Shown here piece by piece: positions 55,540 through 64,000 of a DNA stretch of 64,000 nt (positions are counted from its first letter, which is position 1; the number at the start of each line of letters is the position of its first letter). Position numbers and translations under genes: made by a program. This DNA comes from Streptomyces sp. NBC_01460 (lineage in GTDB: Bacteria; Actinomycetota; Actinomycetes; Streptomycetales; Streptomycetaceae): positions 7,812,001-7,876,000 of the forward strand of contig NZ_CP109473.1 of assembly GCF_036227405.1 (NCBI RefSeq). The letters are read 5' to 3'. The notes below the pieces were generated by a model that saw only the letters and a program-made list of their open reading frames with translations, ran no database searches and had not been told where the DNA came from.

Positions 55540-55728
55540 GACAGCGACGCCGGGTGGCGGCGCAGCACGCCGACGCCCTCGAACCCTCACCGCCTGACGT
55601 GGGCCCGGACGGTGGCAAGTCCGGCATCCCGGCCTGCCACCGGCGACCCGGCGAGGGCTGGCGGTGGGTCGCCGGTGTGCCCCGCGCAGCTCCGAGGGCC
55701 AGCCCACACCCTGATACGACAGGAGCAC

Positions 55729-55773
55729 ATGAACGTGACCCGCCCACTGCGACGCCTGACTCCACGCCCATGA
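55729..55773 (+). CDS. 14-codon leader ORF coupled to the dioxygenase-like gene
   Basis: A perfect AGGAG (55721-55725) serves an ATG at 55729 that is out of frame with the downstream gene. It encodes MNVTRPLRRLTPRP and stops at TGA 55771-55773, overlapping the ATG of the dioxygenase-like gene (ATGA). The downstream gene has no Shine-Dalgarno sequence of its own, so its translation probably depends on this leader. The peptide itself may have no function. Confidence 0.5.
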   Translation: MNVTRPLRRLTPRP

Positions 55774-56666
55774 CCGGCCGACCGGCCGCCGGTCCGGACC
55801 ACAGCCGCGCGGATGCCGTCACGGTCAGCGTGCTCTCCGAGATGAACGCACCGGACCCACGCATCGGCCGGCTCACGCAATCGCTTGTCATGCACGTGCA
55901 CGCCTTCCTGGTCGAGAACCAGGTCACCTGGGAAGAATGGCTGGCCGGGCTCGACTTCCTCGCCCGCGCGGGACAGTGGACGACGCCTGCTCGCAACGAG
56001 CTCCTTCTCATGTCGGACACCACGGGTAGCTCAACCCTGCTCAACGCGTTGAACCGTCACAGACCGGCGCCGGAGGGGCCCGCAACGTCGGAGCACCCGC
56101 TCCTCAGCGACGCACCACCGCGCCCGATGGGCGAGGTGCTCGCCACCGAGGAGCAGTGGGCGGGCGGTGACTGGACACGCGTACACGGGCACGTTCTCGA
56201 CGCCGAGGGGCACCCGGTGGCCGGCGCCCGGATCGGTCTCTGGCAGGCCCATGGCGCGGGGGAGTCGTCGAGCCCGCCGAGAGGTTCGCGAGCGCTCCTC
56301 ACCACCGGCACCGACGGCGCCTTCTGGTTCCGCACCGTCAAACCCCGGAGCTACCGCCTGCCCACCGACGGCCCTGGCGGGGAGTGGCTGCGCGCTACCG
56401 GCCGCCACCCCGTACGTCCGGGGAACATCCTCGTCCGCGTCGAGGCGGAGGGGCACCACCTCCTCACCAAGCGCCTGTTCGCCGCCGACGATCCCCTTCT
56501 CGCGCTCGACGTCTCCTTCGGTGTCGCCGACGGCCTCGTGCTCGACTTCCCTCTCCACCAGGACCCGGTCGCGATAGAGGCCAACGGGATGCCCGGCCCC
56601 TACTTCGACGTCACCTGCGACCTGGTACTGACGCCCGGCACGCCGATGGCGGAGGCCGAGGCGTGA
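55770..56666 (+). CDS. Intradiol ring-cleavage dioxygenase homologue lacking iron ligands
   Basis: This 298-residue protein aligns along its length with catechol/hydroxyquinol 1,2-dioxygenases: the N-terminal helical cap (VTVSVLSEMNAPDPRIGRLT), VHGHVLDAEGHPVAGARIGL, WQAHGAGE, SYRLPTDGPGGEWLRATGRH and VSFGVADGLVLDF. The family needs two Tyr and two His for iron. Tyr195 (SYRLP) matches the second tyrosine. The first tyrosine segment reads GAGESSSPPRGS. The HLH pair is replaced by Asn219-Ile-Leu221 in RPGNILVRV. It should not bind iron in the usual way and may be a dead enzyme, a lyase/isomerase or a binding protein. It is translationally coupled to a 14-codon leader. Confidence 0.85.
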   Translation: MTGRPAAGPDHSRADAVTVSVLSEMNAPDPRIGRLTQSLVMHVHAFLVENQVTWEEWLAGLDFLARAGQWTTPARNELLLMSDTTGSSTLLNALNRHRPAPEGPATSEHPLLSDAPPRPMGEVLATEEQWAGGDWTRVHGHVLDAEGHPVAGARIGLWQAHGAGESSSPPRGSRALLTTGTDGAFWFRTVKPRSYRLPTDGPGGEWLRATGRHPVRPGNILVRVEAEGHHLLTKRLFAADDPLLALDVSFGVADGLVLDFPLHQDPVAIEANGMPGPYFDVTCDLVLTPGTPMAEAEA

Positions 56667-56845
56667 TTCCGTACGTCGTGTCCCGCCGAGCGCATGGAAT
56701 GCATATGAATGGGCTCTATGCTGGTATTCCAGGCCGATGGCCGATCACGTCCGCCGGGTGCGGTACGGAACGCCGCAGGAAGGCGAAGGGCCCGGCGTCG
56801 CGACATGATGGTCCCACCGACCCGTTGGGAGGCGGTGACGGCATC

Positions 56846-59215
56846 ATGGCAGTGAGCAAGGCGGAAGACCGCGCGTCGCCGACCGAGGTGGCGGCCGTGC
56901 TGATCGATCGGCGCGGTGTCGTGACCGGCTTGTCCCGCGCCGCTGAGGACCTCCTGGAGCGACAGGCCGCGGACGTCCTCGGGCGTTCCGTTCTCCGGCT
57001 GCTGGTCGACCCCCGCGCCTTCGAACCCTCTGGCGGGCAGCCGGACGCAGGTGAGATCACCTTGCGGTGCGGTTCCGGAGAGGTGATCACTGTCTGCTAC
57101 CACGCCGAAAGGCTGCGGAGTCACGGGCCGACCCTGCTCCTGGCCGTTCCTGCGGAACAGGCTTCCAGGGCTCAATGGGACGGGGCCTTGTCGCGGGCCC
57201 TGCTCGGCCAGGACCGCATCGGTTTCGTCCTCCGTGACACCGATCTCGCGGTGGTACGGGCCAACGTGAGGCACGGTGCGTTCGCCGGACCGGGTCTCCC
57301 TCCGGGCAGCCGCCTGGCCGATGTGATGCACCCGGTCGACGCGGCCGGCGTCGAATTCGCACTACGGGGCGTCCTGGAGACAGGCGTGCCCCTGGTCGCG
57401 AGCGAGCAGCGTGTGAGGTCCGCCCGGGCGCCGCACGGCGACTGGTCGCTGTCCGTGTCCGCCGTACGGACGGAGGACGAGCGGGGGCGGCCCACAGGCG
57501 TCGCCGTCCTGTTCACCGACGCCACGGAGCACTGGGAGGCCGAACGCCGACGCGAACTGCGCCATCGTGCGGCGGCGGACATCGGCGGCACGCTCGACGC
57601 GAGCAGGACGGCGGAGGAGATCGTCGACACGCTGGTGCCCGACTTCGCCGATCTCGCGTGGGTCGACCTGGCCGACGCGGTTCTCAAGGGTGACGAACCG
57701 CCGAAGACCTTTGGCGGGGGCGATCTCCACCTCCGCAGGGCGGCGGGCCGCGTCGCGCACGGCTCGTGGCCGGCCGGCATGCTCGGTTTCGATGAACTAG
57801 TTCCTCCCTTCCCTGATCTGCCCATGATCCGAGACCTGCAGGAAGGTCGCACCATCGTGACCGACCGGGTCACCCTGGAACGGGGCCTGGCCGATCCGGC
57901 CCATGTGCGACTCGCGGCACCCGACGGCGGCCACTCGATGACCGTGGCCCCGCTCTTCGCGCGCGGCCTGGTGCTGGGAGCCGTGGTCGCCTGGCGCATC
58001 GATCGGACCGAGCCCTTCGACGAGGAGGACGCGGCCCTATTCACCGAGATCGCCGCCCACGCGGCCCTGGGCGTGGACAACGCCCGCCGCTACACCCGTG
58101 AGCAGCGCGCCGCCAACGCACTCCAGCAGCGCCTGCTGCCGCAGACGCACACCTCCACCCGGGTCATGGAGACGGCGGGCGCGTATCTGCCCGCGGGAGG
58201 CGGAGCCGAGATCGGTGGCGACTGGTTCGACGCGATTGAGCTCCCCTCGCTCCGGACCGCCCTCGTCGTCGGAGACGTGACCGGCCATGGACTCCACGCC
58301 ACCGCCACCATGGGGCGACTGCGTACCGCCGTGCAGACGTTGGCGGACCTGGAACTGGCCCCCGACGAACTGCTGGCCCATCTCGACGACCTGGTCACCC
58401 GGCTGGCCGGTGAGGCGGAACCCGCACACCACGACATGGTCGGCGCCACCTGTCTCGTGGCCGTGCACGATCCGGTCACCGGACGCTGCACGGTGGCCGC
58501 GGCGGGCCACCCACCGCCGCTCCTGGCTGTGACGGACGACCGGGCCGTGCCGGTGGTCGTCCGGCCGGGGCCGCCGCTCGGGGTCGGGGGCCTGCCCTTC
58601 GAGACGACCACCGTCGAGGTGCCCCCGGGCAGCGTCATGGCCCTGTACACCGACGGCCTGCTCCAGCGGTACGGACCCGACATCGACAGCTCCACATATG
58701 ACCTCGCGGAACGGCTCACGGAGCTCCGGCGCCAGGAGGACAGCCTTCCCGCGCTTGCCCAAGCCCTGATGAACGACGCCGGCGGGCAACCGCAGCCCGA
58801 CGACGCCGCCCTTCTCCTCGCCCGTACCTCCGCGCTGGAGGAGGACGCCGTAGCCTGCTGGGACTTCCCGGCCGATCCGGCGGCGGTGGCCTCGGCGCGA
58901 GCGGCAGTGACCGGGAAGCTGACGGAATGGGGACTTGAGGAGCAGGCCTTCGCGACCGAACTGATCGTCAGTGAACTGGTCACCAATGCCGTCCGGTACG
59001 CGGGCGGCCCCGTGGGCCTGCGCCTGATCCGCGCCGATGTACTCCTCTGCGAGGTCACCGACCCGAGTAACACCCAGCCACGCATGCGCCGCGCCCGCAC
59101 TACCGACGAGGGTGGTCGCGGGCTGTTCCTGGTGGCCCAGGTCAGCCGCCGCTGGGGGAGCAGGTACGGACTGACTGGCAAGACCATCTGGGCCGAGCAG
59201 GAACTGTCACAGTGA
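56846..59215 (+). CDS. PAS-PAS-GAF-SpoIIE phosphatase with C-terminal anti-sigma-type ATPase
   Basis: This 789-residue cytoplasmic signalling protein has two PAS-like domains (about 12-100 and 115-240) and a GAF domain (about 245-420). A SpoIIE/PP2C phosphatase follows (AEIGGDWFDAIEL, VVGDVTGHGLHA, ALYTDGLLQ, DDAALLLART). The C-terminal HATPase domain resembles RsbW (ELIVSELVTNAVRYAGG, GGRGLFLVAQ). It would dephosphorylate an anti-sigma antagonist in response to a signal bound by PAS/GAF, and may itself bind a sigma factor. No partner antagonist is adjacent. The ATG at 56846 has GGAGG 13 nt upstream. Its place inside a catabolic region is unusual. Confidence 0.9.
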   Translation: MAVSKAEDRASPTEVAAVLIDRRGVVTGLSRAAEDLLERQAADVLGRSVLRLLVDPRAFEPSGGQPDAGEITLRCGSGEVITVCYHAERLRSHGPTLLLAVPAEQASRAQWDGALSRALLGQDRIGFVLRDTDLAVVRANVRHGAFAGPGLPPGSRLADVMHPVDAAGVEFALRGVLETGVPLVASEQRVRSARAPHGDWSLSVSAVRTEDERGRPTGVAVLFTDATEHWEAERRRELRHRAAADIGGTLDASRTAEEIVDTLVPDFADLAWVDLADAVLKGDEPPKTFGGGDLHLRRAAGRVAHGSWPAGMLGFDELVPPFPDLPMIRDLQEGRTIVTDRVTLERGLADPAHVRLAAPDGGHSMTVAPLFARGLVLGAVVAWRIDRTEPFDEEDAALFTEIAAHAALGVDNARRYTREQRAANALQQRLLPQTHTSTRVMETAGAYLPAGGGAEIGGDWFDAIELPSLRTALVVGDVTGHGLHATATMGRLRTAVQTLADLELAPDELLAHLDDLVTRLAGEAEPAHHDMVGATCLVAVHDPVTGRCTVAAAGHPPPLLAVTDDRAVPVVVRPGPPLGVGGLPFETTTVEVPPGSVMALYTDGLLQRYGPDIDSSTYDLAERLTELRRQEDSLPALAQALMNDAGGQPQPDDAALLLARTSALEEDAVACWDFPADPAAVASARAAVTGKLTEWGLEEQAFATELIVSELVTNAVRYAGGPVGLRLIRADVLLCEVTDPSNTQPRMRRARTTDEGGRGLFLVAQVSRRWGSRYGLTGKTIWAEQELSQ

Positions 59216-59254
59216 GGGCCGGTCCGACGCGGGCGGGGAGCCGGCCCCCGCCGC

Positions 59255-60523
59255 TCAGGCTTTGCCGGGTGCGACCGGGGCGAAGCGGTCGAGAGTTGTG
59301 ATCCCCGCGAACTTGTGCGGCTGGACCCCGGCCATCAGCCTGCCGTAGTTCTCGGAGAGGGCCTCGAGGTTGAGGGCGCCGTGCAGTGTGATGACGCGTG
59401 CGTCGCGCCAGGCCCTCTGGATCGGCTCGCTCTCCATGATCGCGGTCGAGCCGGAGTTCCTCTGGATGAGCTCGATCGCCTCCGCACACCATTTGGCCGC
59501 GTACGCCGTCTCGACGAGCACCCGGGCACTGAACATCTGCATGTACTCCGGATCGGCCGGTGTCCCCGCTGCGGCGAGCGCCCCGAGCCGGTCGGTCTCC
59601 TCGGCATTGGCACGAGCCGACAGAGTCGCGGACTGGATCTTGGAATGCACCTCGGCGAGCATCAGGTGCGTGGAGGGCGCTTCCAGCTGGTTCTTGTACG
59701 TGGTGCCGCGGATCGGCCGGCCGGCGGAGCGCTCGAGGAACCTCTCCAGCGCGCCGTGCGCGAGGCCGATGGACATCCCCGCCATCAGACTGAAGGCCCA
59801 GCCGAGCGAGGGCGCCTTCCACAGGCAGCCCTTGAGGCCGTTGTCGATCGTCCCGGCCGCGATGTGACGGAAGTCGACACAGCGATGATCGGGCACGAAG
59901 AGTTCATCGCCCACGAGGGTGAGAGAGACGCTTCCGGTGGCGCGCATTCCGGCGACCTGCCAGTCGTCGAGGGAGCGCAGCTCGTCGCGCGGAACCTGAA
60001 CGGCCAGGAGGTAGGGGCCGTCGCCTTCGTCAGCGATGCAGCCGAGATTGGTGAAGGGCGCCCAGAGGGAGTCGCTTCCGAACGTCCAGGGGCCGCCGGT
60101 GATGACCCAGCCGCCCTCGACCCGCTGTGCGCGCCCCTTGGAGGCCGGGAAGTGACTCGAGCCGGCGACCCGCGGTCCCACCCACTCGGTTCCGTAAACC
60201 TCTTCGACGACGCGCGCACCCGAACCGGCGGGAATCCAGTTCGTGGAGGCTCCTACCCACACGCTCCATCCGCACGAACCGTCCCACTTCGAGACCTCGG
60301 AGACGACGTCGAGCTGCTCCCGGACGGTCAACTCGTAGCCACCGAACTCAGCAGGGCTGCCGATGTCGAAAGCACCGGTGGCGTCCAGGTCGGCGATGGT
60401 CTCGTCCGAATGACGTCCGGCGCGCTCGGCGTCGAGCGCACGCTTGCGCAAGGTGGGTCCCAGCGCGCGGACCCTCGTGAGGATCGACGCCAGTGCCTCG
60501 GACGTGTCGTGGGTCGCAACCAT
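59255..60523 (-). CDS. Flavin-dependent monooxygenase, HsaA/acyl-CoA-dehydrogenase type, second copy
   Basis: This 422-residue protein has the same fold as the enzyme at 54310 but is clearly diverged. Its segments are ATGAFDIGSPAEFGGYELTV, GSCGWSVWVGASTNWIPAG, EGGWVITGGPWTFGSDSLWA and SGSTAIMESEPIQRAWRDAR. It matches HsaA- and p-hydroxyphenylacetate-hydroxylase-like oxygenase components. AGGAG directly abuts the ATG at 60532, so the ATG at 60523, with 9-nt spacing, is the better start. A TGTYRACA promoter lies about 400 bp upstream and is divergent from the SnoaL-like gene at 61499. Confidence 0.87.
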   Translation of the reverse strand: MVATHDTSEALASILTRVRALGPTLRKRALDAERAGRHSDETIADLDATGAFDIGSPAEFGGYELTVREQLDVVSEVSKWDGSCGWSVWVGASTNWIPAGSGARVVEEVYGTEWVGPRVAGSSHFPASKGRAQRVEGGWVITGGPWTFGSDSLWAPFTNLGCIADEGDGPYLLAVQVPRDELRSLDDWQVAGMRATGSVSLTLVGDELFVPDHRCVDFRHIAAGTIDNGLKGCLWKAPSLGWAFSLMAGMSIGLAHGALERFLERSAGRPIRGTTYKNQLEAPSTHLMLAEVHSKIQSATLSARANAEETDRLGALAAAGTPADPEYMQMFSARVLVETAYAAKWCAEAIELIQRNSGSTAIMESEPIQRAWRDARVITLHGALNLEALSENYGRLMAGVQPHKFAGITTLDRFAPVAPGKA

Positions 60524-60914
60524 CGTGGTCATCTCCTGTGCTTCGTTCTTGTGGGTGGAAGGCCGGGGTCTGCGACGCCGGGTGTGGTCGGTGCCCGGTG
60601 TCCCGATGCCAGGACCGGAGCTACGGGCTGCCGTGGCCGGTCGGGGCGCTCCCGCGCCGCAGACCGTGTCGTGGAGGTGCTCCGCGTGGCCACCTGAACC
60701 AGGGCGGTCGTACGGCTAAGGTCAGATTCGTCGCAATGTGGCCGCGCACGGTGGCGTCTCCGGGCGGGAGACCTCAGGGCTTACGTTGATTCCGTGGTGC
60801 CCGGTCCGGTTCCTCCGCGCGGACGCTCGGCGGCTCCCGCGGCCGGGTGTCGTCGTCTGCGGCGCCCTCGGCCTAGATCACGTGGTCGGTTCTGTCGTAG
60901 GGCCCACCACCGGC

Positions 60915-60946
60915 ACCGTAAGAGAAGGCACGACAGAGTGTCAACA
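60915..60946 (-). promoter_or_regulatory. Promoter of the second monooxygenase with TGTTGACA box
   Basis: On the minus strand TGTTGACA (60939-60946) supplies TTGACA, and TACGGT (60915-60920) follows after 18 nt. The upstream flank is AT-rich (AAAA), as in the other members. Confidence 0.5.
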
Positions 60947-61139
60947 TTTTCCTATTGGTCGATCAAGGCCTCTTCGTCATGCGTGGATGAGCCGGGCTGG
61001 CGTCCGGCTGGTCGGTTCGTCCACCTCTGTGTCTCCCATGCGTGCTCACGGCTGGATGGGCGTCGGGCCATGCCCCTGCGCGCCACTGAGTCTCCAGCCG
61101 TTCACTCGGGAAGTGCTAACTGTTCGGCCCGGCGCAAAG

Positions 61140-61170
61140 TGTTGACAGGTCTGTCGTAGCTCCTGATGAT
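61140..61170 (+). promoter_or_regulatory. Promoter of the SnoaL-like gene with TGTTGACA box
   Basis: TGTTGACA (61140-61147) supplies TTGACA, and GATGAT (61165-61170) follows after 17 nt. It points to the gene at 61499. Confidence 0.5.
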
Positions 61171-61498
61171 GGTCCCCATCTCCGCCACTCGCTCCGGCCC
61201 TGGGCCGTTGTGCGGGAAAGGTGCAGCCCGGGTGCCGGGCGGCCGAGGTGGACGAGCCGAGAGTGACATCACCCGCCGCCCGGTCAGTGTGATGGCACCC
61301 GCGAGTGAGGACGCCGAGCTGAGGAGTGTGCGTCCGGTCGGCGGGTGCGATCCCCTTCAGCGTTGTGTCCCTGTGCCGCGAGGTCGGTTCGACCGACCTT
61401 GTCGCGAGCTGCCGGCACGGAGGCGACGCGATGAAACCACTGTGCGGCGGGCGGCGGTCTCGGCCGGCATTCGCTTATAGACGACGAGGAGCGCAAGC

Positions 61499-62020
61499 AT
61501 GGCTGAACACGACAAGGCCGCGATCATCGAGGTCCTGAACCTCTACGGTCTCGCACTCGACGCCCACCAATGGGACCTGTTCGACCGCGTCTTCGCGGAG
61601 GATGTGACAGCGGAATTCGGCCCTGCCGGGAACGCGTGGTCCGGCCTCGCCACCTTCAAGCGCTCCTTCGCGGAGTTCCATGAGAGCCTGACCGGCCATC
61701 AGCACACGATGATGGGTCATCTGGTGCACGTCGACGGCGACAAGGCATACGCCTTCAGTTACGGCAACTGGCTTCTTGTGCGCGAAGGAGCCGAGGGCGG
61801 TCCCACCTGGCAGGGAACGGGCTGGTACGACGACGAGCTCATCCGCACCGACGAGGGGTGGCGCATCCGACACCGCGTCTGCCGGCTGATGTCGTGGACC
61901 GGCAACCCCTCGGTGCCCGAGCCGAACGCCGAGCACCACCCCGACATGAAGACGAACGTGCTGCGCGAGCACAGCGAGGCAGGGAGGGTTGGCTTCCTCA
62001 AGGCCATCCAGGGCAAGTAG
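61499..62020 (+). CDS. SnoaL-like (NTF2-fold) protein, second copy
   Basis: This 173-residue protein has the NTF2/SnoaL fold (IIEVLNLYGLALDAHQWDLF, FAEDVTAEFGPAG, MMGHLVHVDGDKAYAFSYGN, DELIRTDEGWRIRHRVCRL). The charged pocket residues resemble ring-hydroxylating accessory or isomerase members. The ATG at 61499 has GAGGAG upstream. It is divergent from the second flavin monooxygenase and shares its paired-box control region. The two are therefore likely co-regulated and may act in sequence. Confidence 0.85.
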   Translation: MAEHDKAAIIEVLNLYGLALDAHQWDLFDRVFAEDVTAEFGPAGNAWSGLATFKRSFAEFHESLTGHQHTMMGHLVHVDGDKAYAFSYGNWLLVREGAEGGPTWQGTGWYDDELIRTDEGWRIRHRVCRLMSWTGNPSVPEPNAEHHPDMKTNVLREHSEAGRVGFLKAIQGK

Positions 62021-62436
62021 GAGACCGGCGCGCGGGTCCGAGCCGGCCGCTGTACCGACCGACCGAAGCCGCAGGCGGTGGTCTTGGCGCCCTGTCTCGG
62101 CTTCGCCAGCGCCTGGGTGTGAGCGGCGCGGCGGCGGTCGGCAGGGTGCAGGCGATGGAACTCGGTGATGACGAGCGCCCCGCGGCGCCGCTGATCGTCA
62201 CGTCCAGCAGGCCGAGCTCTGAAAGGGGCTCTTCGGAGGCGTGCAGGGTGCAGGCAGGGCCGCGGCGTTGCGTGCCTGCTGGGTTATTGGCAACTGCGCG
62301 CAGTGGTTCGGCTCATCCATCGTGACGAGCATGTCGTATCGACCATCACCGCGTCCGAGTCCTTGACAGGAGTCGAGTACGCACTTCTACTATTGCGAAT
62401 GTGAGTCCACGTTCGCATCCCAGTGAGGTTCTGAGA
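62021..62436. other. Intergenic stretch with a promoter for the unknown gene
   Basis: No gene is visible in these 416 bp. Near its right end TTGACA (62363-62368) and TACTAT (62388-62393) form a good promoter, though the spacer is 19 nt. It would transcribe the gene at 62437. Confidence 0.45.
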
Positions 62437-63132
62437 ATGACTGACAGTCCGACTTCAGCGCCGGCAGACGTGACACTCGTTTCAGGGCCGACGGGCGCCG
62501 GGAGCATCGACGACTTCGAGCTGTTCTACGCACGCCGAGCACTGGGCCGCTTCCGTGCGCGGCTGGGCCGACAAGGCCTGCTCGACCTATTGGCGGCAGA
62601 CATCGACGAAGGCAACGCCTTCCTGCGGGAAAGCGCCCAAGTCTCGGGCGGCAGCTTCTCCGGGGGGACGACGGTGCTTTCCACGAAGGGCCTCGGGGCG
62701 GGAGAGTTCGTGGCCTGGATGGACAAGGCGTTCGCCGATGAGGAGGTTCTCCTCTCGGCACAGCCGGAGCATTACGTGATGGTCGGCCAGGCGAACGGCT
62801 CGGTTCATGTGGTGGAGAACGTCGGCCCCCACATCTGCTCCTTCTACCTCGGGGACTGGACAGCGGAAGCGATGTCCTGGGCCGACGACGCGGACGAGCT
62901 GCTCCCGAAGGCCGATTTTCCGTACAAGAAGGCCACGAACCTCTTCCTCTCCGACGGCACGGTCGTCGGGCGGGTTCTGATCCAGTTCGGGGAGACCGAC
63001 GAGGGCTTCACCTCGAGTCTCACCGTCTACCTGCCCACGTCGTGCCCGCGGGAGGTCCTGGAGCACCACCTCCGGCACTTCGCCGTGGAGTTCAGGAACT
63101 GGATCGTCGCTGCCGCGGCGGCTCGCAGCTGA
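62437..63132 (+). CDS. Uncharacterised protein at the end of the catabolic region
   Basis: I do not recognise this 231-residue soluble protein with confidence. It has a helical N-terminal half (FELFYARRALGRFRARLGRQ, LLDLLAADIDEGNAFLRES). The second half is beta-rich (HYVMVGQANGSVHVVENVGP, SFYLGDWTAEAMSW, SSLTVYLPTSCPREVLEHHL), and it ends in a helix. The pattern could be a START- or SRPBCC-like ligand-binding fold, but that is a guess. The ATG at 62437 has GTGAGG upstream; an in-frame GTG at 62401 lies at the predicted transcription start and is an alternative. Confidence 0.6.
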   Translation: MTDSPTSAPADVTLVSGPTGAGSIDDFELFYARRALGRFRARLGRQGLLDLLAADIDEGNAFLRESAQVSGGSFSGGTTVLSTKGLGAGEFVAWMDKAFADEEVLLSAQPEHYVMVGQANGSVHVVENVGPHICSFYLGDWTAEAMSWADDADELLPKADFPYKKATNLFLSDGTVVGRVLIQFGETDEGFTSSLTVYLPTSCPREVLEHHLRHFAVEFRNWIVAAAAARS

Positions 63133-63221
63133 CCGTGTGACGTGCTCGGGCCTCGCGTCCCGGGTTTGTCACCCACACGCTGTGCCACGACGGTGACATC
63201 CCCCTGGGGCCGAGGAAGCGG

Positions 63222-63269
63222 CACCGGCCTGGCGGCGCGATCCGTAGGTTTCGCCCTGCCAGGCCGGTG
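63222..63269 (+). terminator. Long hairpin between the unknown gene and ilvC
   Basis: CACCGGCCTGGC (63222-63233) pairs perfectly with GCCAGGCCGGTG (63258-63269) around a 24-nt loop. It may end transcription before ilvC or act in the ilvC leader. Confidence 0.5.
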
Positions 63270-63270
63270 A

Positions 63271-64000
<730 letters not shown>

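Larger units (their letters stand above)
60524..61498. other. Divergent control region between the second monooxygenase and SnoaL-like gene
   Basis: These 975 bp show no convincing gene on either strand. Two outward-facing promoters with TGTYRACA boxes (60939 and 61140) lie 201 bp apart, and a degenerate TGCTAACT (61114-61121) lies between them. Both transcripts would have leaders of more than 300 nt. I see no riboswitch or attenuator in them. Confidence 0.5.

Noticed and set aside
54753..55769. Extension of the dioxygenase-like frame upstream over the first monooxygenase gene
   Set aside because: The upstream part is Arg-rich shadow sequence opposite a clear gene, and family similarity begins after the ATG at 55770.
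60738..61145. A plus-strand open frame of 135 codons between the second monooxygenase and SnoaL-like genes
   Set aside because: It runs across the paired promoter boxes, lacks a ribosome-binding site and has no recognisable protein features.

Overview
This window is Streptomyces chromosomal DNA. The base composition is very GC-rich, many starts are GTG or leaderless ATG, stop/start overlaps (ATGA, GTGA, TGATG) are common, and I found only one TTA codon in about 50 genes. The left third matches my recollection of the Streptomyces coelicolor region that carries the ergothioneine genes and rmdA, so it looks like conserved chromosome. All assignments come from reading motifs; no database search was run.

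Positions 1-25.6 kb are ordinary chromosome. They hold the end of a methyltransferase gene, a PAS-GGDEF-EAL c-di-GMP enzyme (rmdA-like), a LysR regulator divergent from sdhCAB, a short UvrA paralogue, small stress-type proteins, a PfpI-like protein, a HAD phosphatase and dodecin. Next come an orphan sugar-binding lipoprotein, an ornithine-lipid acyltransferase pair, egtABCD, a bacterial PARG, a solitary PemK/MazF-like protein, a GH18 protein, a LacI regulator with a TTA codon, a thioredoxin and a flavoprotein disulfide reductase.

Positions 25.6-30 kb are accessory DNA. A large serine recombinase starts 21 bp after the flavoprotein gene. It is followed by an orphan gene of unknown function, an amidohydrolase pseudogene and about 0.8 kb without a convincing gene.

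Positions 30-63 kb hold a large catabolic region. It contains methylmalonyl-CoA mutase with its GTPase, and a long operon of cupin, CoA-transferase, flavin reductase, quinone-reductase-like enzyme, FAD hydroxylase, MFS transporter, DUF3500 protein and FAH-family hydrolase. Beyond that lie a GntR regulator, acetyl-CoA synthetase, a sodium/solute symporter, a TetR protein with two HTH domains, a CocE-type hydrolase, two flavin monooxygenase plus SnoaL-like pairs, an intradiol-dioxygenase homologue lacking three of four iron ligands, and a SpoIIE-type phosphatase. The likely logic is uptake, hydrolysis, hydroxylation and cleavage of an aromatic or polyketide-like compound, with acetate and propionate fed to central metabolism. 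The substrate is unknown.

Two regulatory patterns tie this region together. A box TGTYRACA, usually containing a TTGACA -35 element, occurs in pairs in four intergenic regions, two of them divergent promoter regions. A separate 32-bp promoter element is shared by acs and tetR. The window ends inside ilvC, which here is not preceded by ilvBN.
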